DNA of 64,000 nt, taken from contig CM059198.1 of NCBI GenBank assembly GCA_030323885.1, forward strand, positions 15,476,462-15,540,461. The letters run 5' to 3'. Source of the DNA: Branchipolynoe longqiensis. Its lineage: Eukaryota > Annelida > Polychaeta > Phyllodocida > Polynoidae. Of this stretch, positions 52,801 through 61,800 are shown one piece after another. Numbering within the stretch: position 1 is the stretch's first letter; each line of letters opens with the position of its first letter. The notes below the pieces were generated by a model, which saw only the letters and a list, made by a program, of their open reading frames with translations, had not been told where the DNA came from and ran no database searches. The position numbers and the translations under genes were made by a program.

Positions 52801-55800
52801 CCATGAACATATATGGGATTGTGCTTTAAACAGACCTGGTACAGGCCGTTGAGACTGGAACTGCACTCAAACAAATGCTCTCAAAGCACACCTTTCAGTT
52901 TGTGTAACTGAATATGTGGAAGGACATACAAGTGCAACCTAAAGGGGTTCCCTTGTCTATGGGGAACCATATTAGGTCATGTGATGAGGGGATCCCACCC
53001 GTGTCATTCATACATCCTATTCGGACTTCATTTCTTGTCTCAAAGGGGTAAACCTGGCAACAAATTAAGGCCATCCGTAAATATCGATGTTCCACACAAT
53101 CCGAACAATGTCTGCAAGGGGATAAAAGCCGGCCATATTTGGATCGCTTTTCGGGCTAGGACATCGATCACATGTTATCGATGTTTTTATGTTAGGATCA
53201 GGGAAGCGGACAGAGGTCAAACCTAATCCTAACATTATTAGAAATGGGAAAACTATCCCGTTTGGCATTCATGGACTGGCTTTAAGTGTCGATGCTGTTG
53301 CCTAGCTTTGTAATAAGTGTGCAGAATACAGTTCCTCTTTCTTTTTAAAAAGAGGAACTGCACTGGATCGGGCCTGAAAGGGTCTTTGGGGCAACAGGAT
53401 TGGGGAATTGATGGTGCTGCACGGAATTGCTGACTTGGCTGGCTTCCCGAGCCTGAGGTTGTGGTTGGAACCCCGATGGAGACAAGTCGGGTCATTCTCT
53501 GAAACTGGGCACTAAAGTGGCGTTCTCTGTGGCGGAGTGGTTAGAGTGTCTGACTTTTTTCTAGGTCAGACTCCCTAATCTGAGGGTTGGTGGTTCGATT
53601 CCCCGTGCCCCCAGCTCTGCCAATTTGGCTTTCCACCGCTGTGTATAAATTACAGCGTCATCAAAGGCCGGTTGCTCTCATACCATGTCTATGTGGTGTG
53701 GGAGGTTAAAAATCCCTTGGGTCGGTAAAAGTGTAGGCTTGGGCTTTCTATCGACCAGCAGTGGAATGAGGAAGACCAGTCGTCTATGACTGAAATTTCC
53801 CCATTAAACAACTAATGGACCACCAAAAAAAAAGTGTGACATGGAAACGAAAAGTGAAAACATTCCAAATACTTATAATCAAGTTTTGGCTGGCAACGAT
53901 TTTACTTTATGGATCTGTATTGTGTTCTTTGCCATGATAAACTAAATACCATTTTTTCTGATTGTTTTGTTTTCATGGGGTACTGTAGTTGGCTGGTAAT
54001 TATACGACATGGAATTGTTCTTAAACATTTCCATCTGACACATTCGGTTTAATTTACATGTTCTCCTTTGAGTTAATGGTTTATGTGTACATCTTCTTGC
54101 TTAGTGAATGCACGTGTTTCATATTGCAGTGTTGCTTTTGGATTTTCAGTTAATGGCTTTTCTGGCCATCACCTATTATTATTAAATTCTTTGAATGATT
54201 TTCTGGACTGCTTTTCGGAAATAAAAGAAAAATCAGCATCATACATATGGAATGAATGACGTAATAAATATACGGTGTGATTCCCCATGGTAATATAATA
54301 GACCGCTTGGAAATGTCGCAGGATCCTGTTTATTTTCTAATATTTTATGTTAGCTATGTTTCCTTTCTATTCTTCGTGTAATATATTGCCTAACCATAAT
54401 GCCGATATTCTCATTTCGAATTTCTATTTAAAATAAAACAAAATAACACTTATTCATTAGATTTTGAGTTCAATACCCCACGAAGAAATGCGATGTAATT
54501 GACAATAATAATAATAATAATAATATGATTTGCATAATCTGATGGTTTTGAATTCTGCCATATCTATTTTCATAGATATGTGAAATTGATTTATTATAAA
54601 CTGATTTATCTAGTCGGAAGTAAGTTTGATAATAAATGGCTAACTTTGCAAATATTTGAAGTGAAAACATGCACCAATAATTTTGGTTTGTACATCGGAC
54701 TGTTGGACACCATAGGATTCCATAGTAAGACGTTCTATTGAATTGGTTTAGTATTCTCTTCTGGGCATCAACACTTTAATAAGTGCACCAATATTAAAGT
54801 TGAATAGATGGGATAAGATCTAAGTAAGATTTGTTTTTGAAAATGTGATGCTTTCATCAGAATATGCAGCTTTAAATAGCATCTATTGGTTTCCACTAGT
54901 GATATAAGTAAATAAGTATGCTACATCAAATATTAGTATTAAGCAATATTATATATTGTATAATTAGATGGATGCAACTTTAGTTTTATCAAATGAATTC
55001 CGTTTCAGCTACCTCTTCATTAATCCCCCTTTTCCATTTTCAGGGTGGTACTTTTAGCTCCAAGCAGTATGCTACTTGGTACGTTAAAAGCTATGTTATA
55101 TCCATTGATATATTCTAGTTACACATGCAGAAAACCGTAGTGATATTGGTAATATTTTAAGTAGAATAAACGCGACGAGGAAAATAAAATCAGTTTGCTT
55201 TTTTTGTCTGTTCAATTTTTTGGAAGGCGAGAAGCGAAAGTTAGTCATGTCATATCTGCATTTTATATTATGGACATGCGTCCTCCCATCGCTATATTTC
55301 AAGCATGTTATTGACAAAAATTCAGTGGTGTTTTTTTATCGGCATGTGGGGGGGGGGGTGCTAAAATTTAAATACATTGTCATTGTAAGGTCATGAATAT
55401 ATTTAGCTCTCGCCAATTAATCAACCATCAAGATACATGATTTAATTTGTTAGAATAAATGAGGTCATTTAAATCTATCGTGATGTATTTGTGCATGTGA
55501 TTCACGGGGACCAGTTCATGCCACCCTTCACATTCAACTCACCCGCTTGCTCTCAAGCCTCCTTGACCAATCAGCATCTCCCTTTCCTGGTTCTCGACCC
55601 TCTGCAACTACTCACTTCTCTGCTCCCCTTTCACGTGCTTTAACACTCAACTCCGTATCCTATCCCCAAGACCCTCTACCGTTGTAGTAAGTTCAAAACA
55701 CTACCCCACAAAAACACTACGGTAGTGTTTTCAACCTAGGTTCAAAACAATATGGTAGTGTTTTCAACCTAGTTGAAGGTAGGTTCAAAACACTACTGTG

Positions 55801-58800
55801 GCCACCCTCAAAACACTATCCTTAAGTTCAAAACACTACCTCTAAGTTCAAAACACTACTCTAATATTTTTGTTATATATAATTGCTACATAGTCATTGT
55901 CATTTGTAATAGGGTGAGGCAGTATGCAGTAAGGTGGGGCAGTATGCAGTACGGTGGGGCAGTGTGCAGCATATACGACTATAGGCCCGTTTATACTTTT
56001 GACGGTGTGTGACGCCGTCAACATTACGCCGGTTGGCGCCGTGTAATGGTGCTGTCACATTACGACGCCTCTCACCAGCGCGCTGCCAACGCGCAAAATC
56101 ACTTTTAATCGTCGAGAGACGTAAAACTTTTCAGCGTCAGCGCAACGTATTGCTAGCATGCGGCCGACGTTGGGAGAAAAAGCAAAAATGTTTGGCGCAC
56201 CATCCTGATATGACCTTAGATGTTGCTAGGACGTAAAACAACAACAGACAAACAAAGCAACAGTTTGGCACAACGTATGGGAACGACCCTCACGCGCGCG
56301 TGGCATGTGCCTACCGTTCGCATAATGTTATCCCAGCGTGTGTAACGTATCTCGTCGTCGCCATAATGTTGGCACCCGCGTGAACACGCGCGCCGCCGAC
56401 CATCGTCGACCATTGCCGTTCATCAATGAATACCAACGCGCGCATAACGCTTCCTGACGTATCCCGAATTTGCGCCAAAAAATCACACACGTCGACGCGC
56501 GTGGCGAGAAGCGTCGTAATATGACCGCACCATAACCCGGAATTGTCCATCGAATCTGGCCCTGTCACACTACGACGTTTCCCCCGACGCGCCGCCAACG
56601 CGCAAGATATTTGCTAGGGCTCGAGACACGTCCAACTTTTCGGCGTTTTGCGAGAAAATTCGACGGTTTGCAGCGTGCTAGTAGCGTGTTGGTGGCGTGT
56701 CCGTAACGCCCCCTCCAACGCGTCGCCGCGCATCGCTGTGCGTCGCCGCGCGCCGAAAGTTTTGTGCAAGCACAAAACAATCGGCGCGGCGACGCGCGCG
56801 GACGTGTCCATTCACGCGTTGCTATCACTCAACGTGTACCGACGCGCCGGTAACGCGCGCGTAACGCTTCCCGACGTTTCACCCAAAAAGGCAACACGTC
56901 GGCGCGCGTTGGTGAGAAACGTCGTAATGTGACAGCCCCATAAGTGCTGTCACATTACGACGCTTCTCGCCAGCGCGCCGCCAATGCGAAAAAAAGTCGA
57001 GAAACGTCAAACTTTTCGGCGCGGTGGGAAAAAGTTTGACGTCAACGCAACGTGTTGGTAGCGTGAAACCGACGTTGTGGTAACGTATATCAACGCGTGA
57101 GATTAAAAAAAAAAAAAAAGTTTGGCTCACCGTCCTGTTATGACCTTAGATGTCAACGTTATTCCAGCACGTTTAACATATCTCGACGCGTCCCTATACC
57201 TGCTAAAATGTCCGCAGCACCATCAGCGTACGTGGTGCAGATGCTGCAGTGCTATCAGCGTATACTACTAGTACGTGCGTTCTGATATGACCTTAGATGT
57301 TGCCAGGGGGTAAAACTCGCAGCAACCAAACCAAATAGCATGTGCTTCAAATGTCAGTTGCGGCATTACACTTATAGCCCCTACTGCCGTGTTATGATTG
57401 ATAGTGTTTTGAACCTGGGTAGTGTTTTGGACGTATGTAGGGGTAGTGTTTTGAACTTAACAGTAGCGTTTTGAACTTAAGTTCAAAACGCTACTGTAGT
57501 GTTTTCAACGGGGGCGTGTTTTGAACGTCCTACACCGTCCTGATATGACCTTAGATGTTGTCAGGACGTAAAACCCCAACAACCGACCAACTCAGACCCT
57601 CTCAAGTCCCTCCTCGGCTGTTTTCTAACCGCAGGCTCTTCACTGATGCCACATTTGCACTTTAAACGTTTCACCGACTTTCCCTTACTACTTCTCCCTT
57701 TCTAGGGCTTAGCTTGCTGCCCGGTCACAAACTCGTTTAGACTTTTCCCATTGCCTTGTTTGTTGCTGTAAATAAAACCGTTCACCTCCACTCTTGCGTT
57801 GCTGGTCCTCACTTTGCTAATCACCGGTGATTTATTAGAATGGATCTCACATCTTGCATCAAGTGATCAGGGCCGTAGCTAGGAATTTTTGTTCCGGTTA
57901 TCAAGATAATGTGACTGAGTGGGAAATCGGGTCATAATGCCAGTGGCCTGGTCTCCAGGTGGGGCATCACTGAAGTTGCCATGAGTGCGCACTGTCACAA
58001 GTCGGTACCCGTCCTAATCTGACCTTATACCCCAGTCACACTAGGCTTGCGACCTCTTTTGACCTAAACTACGGGTGGTCGCACAAAGGTCTCTATTTTG
58101 TCCTCCATGGTCAGTGACCTGGTGACCATCTTGGTCGCAAGGCGGTTACATGTGTTGCATCGAAAACCTTGCGGCCAAAGTGGTTGCCTGGCAGGTCACC
58201 GATCTTTTCCATAGGTTAGCAATCAATTGGTGATCAATTGGCGCAACCTCCTGCAACAACTCGGTGATCAGTTGAGGACTGGTCTGGGACTGATTTGCGA
58301 CTGATCTGCCGATCGGTCGCAAATAAATCCCCAACCAGTCCCTGACTGATCACTATACCCTGTCTTCCCTACAGTTGCCACCCCCCTGTGTTTTTGTGTG
58401 TTTTGGCCGCAAGGAGGTTGACGACCTATGTCGGTTTTTTTTGGGGTGGTCGCCGGGGCCTTAGGTGTTGCCAGAATGTAATACCCAACATCCAGTAGGG
58501 ATGGGAGGGGGTGGAGATGGTATTAAGACGTGGAACGGTCCACCATCTGGATCGCCCGGTTAATGTGCTGCCACCTGCTGGTCCGATCACGTGGGTGGTT
58601 ACTATAATAGTATCATCATATCTGATTTAACCTCTTGTTTAATTTTTTATTTATAGGAGATGTAACGGCTGCAAGACACTACGAATTCTTAAACTTTTAT
58701 AAATTTTACATGGGATGTCTAGCTAGGTGAGTTTATTTACTTCTACCTTCAATGAAGGCAAATCATAGTATGGCCGATATAAACAAGTGATTCCGCTATT

Positions 58801-61800
58801 CGCGATAGTTTATTTTTGTTTTCACTGAAACCAAATGATAATCTTTTTCTTTCAGTAAAGAATTAAAGGGGCTCAACGCAGGTTTACTTATTCACAGTTC
58901 TCACGATCAAATATTTTTATATTTAGAATTTTCCTTATTGTTTGGGAGTTATTTATGGCTCAATTATGGCTTTGGGCTTGTGTTCAATTTTAGTCATTTT
59001 GCCCTAAGCGTAGGCGATTTTGAATGTGACACTACCGTTGTATCGACTATGAACACGCTTAAGTAATGGTCGACTGGTGATTTATTAACGCGTGTTGCCA
59101 GCAAAGTCGAAGTTCATGATGGAAAATTGCCCCCCTGACACAATCATTAATAAATCCACTATCCTATCATAGTAGCACCTGTCTTCAACGGACAACTCTG
59201 CATTCAGACTAATGTTGTCCTGACATAGTAGGTGTCCTGTCATCGGGGTGAATTTCAAATGATTCAAATACAGTACATTGATAAATTGTCCACATACGGC
59301 GGGGGTTCACCGATCACAGGGGCGCTGAAGACGGGTAGGCCTACTGCCGGAGATGATCTTTATGGTTTTATGATGTGTATTATCGAAGGGCACTTCTTCG
59401 ATGTTGTTAGCATTCTTTTGGCGATCCATCATGAGCCATCATAACTATACCAATGTCTCCTACCTTTCTGACTGCACGCGATGGCCAAATCAGTAGAGCG
59501 CAGGCTTCCAGTGTGGAAGGTAGGGAGTTCGAATCCCAGCCATACCAAATGATCAACTTGTATATTATGTCGCTACCTAGCCTGGCGCTCGGCATTAATA
59601 GGATAGGAAAAGGACTGGTAAGCAGTGTCAGGATAATGCGACTGTGTGGGCTTTCGTGTCATGGTGCTGGCGGCATGGTCTCCCAGTGGGGCAGCCTATA
59701 AAGTCTCCATAAGTGTGCACTGTCACAAGTCGGTACCCGACCTGATATGACCTTAGATGTTGCTAAGACGTAAAACAACAACTTTAACTTCCCGTTTTTT
59801 CAGTGGCGTTTTTGGCACAATGCTGGTTCTCATGGGCATCAGACTTAGCGAATCAGACGCAGACTTATTGAGCAGGGAGTTCACCACAAGCCTATCAAAG
59901 GTGAGGTACTAACCAACTCCCCCAACACCCATCAGGGGCTTAGCTTCCACACACGCAGGTACGCAGTTCCATACCTCCTGAAATTACCATTTTTTTAATT
60001 GAAGTATTTGTTGTTTTATAGCATTGTATTCCATCGCGCTTTATTCCAATACTACTTGAAAATCCCAAGCTATGCCCCTGCCCATTGTATCAGTGGTATA
60101 TTTTAATATGCCAATATTATTTATTACCGATGTAGCGGTGTTGCTTGGTTAGTTCTGGGAGTTACCACTATTCGGAATTGGCGCCTCCGTCGATCCACTA
60201 GGCTAGAGGGATGTTACCTACCACTCCAGCTGCATCAGCCTCCTCATATACTTCACCATTTTTACGGAAAACCAGACCTGTCTAATGGGGGACATCCGGG
60301 GTAGTTCATTTGTTGACACTAGATGGCGCATCGGTACCAGTGGTCCTAAACGGCCATTGACAATGCACTGAGTTCGCCGGTACGCGTAGTGCAATACGTA
60401 TATTTTATTCAAAATTAATAGAAATACAGAACCCTAACCTTAGAAATTTAATATAATCTATTCGTTGTATGTTTTCTATATGTATACCAAGCGGTTTGTC
60501 TCTAGGTCTTGTGGTTTTAGAGATATTTGACTTCTTCTGTATGAAGATTGCTCACGGCCATTGACAATGCACTGAGTTCGGCGGTACGCCCAGTGCAAAA
60601 CGTTTATTTTATTCAAAATTAATAGAAATACAGAACCCTAACCTTAGAAATTTAATATAGTGTATTCGTTGTATGTTTTCTATATGTATACCAAGCGGTT
60701 TGTCTCTAGGTCTTGTGGTTTTAGAGATATTTGACTTCTTCTGTATGAAGATTGCTCCTAGCCATTGGGTTTGCAGTGTGACAGTGTGCCGAATAGGCCC
60801 ACTGGTTCAGTGGCGATGCGAACGGCAGGAATTTGAACTAAAAAGTCGGAGGTCCCCCATTCATCCGATTTTTGCGTATTTTGTACAGTCGTAAGCCGGA
60901 GACGGCCAGTCTTCGTCATTGGTGTCATTTGACACCTCTACATTGCTTGCCATCTGTCATCCGAGTCATTATAGTTTTCTCCACACTGCCATACTGCTTT
61001 CTAAAGTATCGCAGCTACACACTGTGAACCTGTGAAATTAGGCTTCTAGGTTTCCTAACTTCTAAAACACTTACATGAGTTCAGTGCTCTTGCCATGATA
61101 TTCCAAGTATTCTTCTCCATGCCCAGTTTGAAGCTTTCAATTCTTCTCTTTTCTCTGGCTTTCAAAGTCCAAGACTCGCAACCGTATAAGAGAATCAGGA
61201 ATACAAGTGTCTTCATAATTTTGACATTAATGACTCCTTAAGGATATATGTATAAATTATTAATTTGGGGTTTTCTACCCATTCTCTCTCCCTCCCTCTC
61301 CCTCTATATATCTATCTATATATATTATATATATATATAATACATAACTATGTTTACACAACTATATACATACAGTTGTGTAGTTGAAATCCAGAGACCA
61401 ACTGACCAGACTTGGCCGATTAGCTGGCTGCTCACAACCAAATGGCCTCTTCACCTACTTCAGACTCCTGCTCCCCAAGCCGCTCAACCAATGCATAGCA
61501 CTCCAACCTCAGTTATGACTACACATTACTAATAATACATTCTTATTCTACTACACATATTTGGACACGCACACATAGTGAACGTAATAACAATAAAAGA
61601 AATATATAAACTTAACCAAAGTAGTGCGTGATGTCAGAGTTCAGTGCAACACCCGACGTAAAGGCTTATTTATGTATAGATGGCTTTTAGCGACCACATA
61701 TAAGTGAACCAATACATGCTTTTCAGATTGTGGCATCCGTACTTTCCCTCCTGCTGTTCCAGTTCCCTCTGACGGCCATTAACTTATTATGGTAAGTAAA

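Noticed and set aside
53523..53605. tRNA-Ser/Leu gene
   Set aside because: A and B boxes are present, but acceptor stem pairing fails and a SINE body with A-rich tail follows; it is a SINE head. The same holds for 59,476 and 52,231.
61350..61532. 60-codon open frame near a LINE fragment
   Set aside because: No LINE motif in this frame and opposite strand to the recognised RT fragment.
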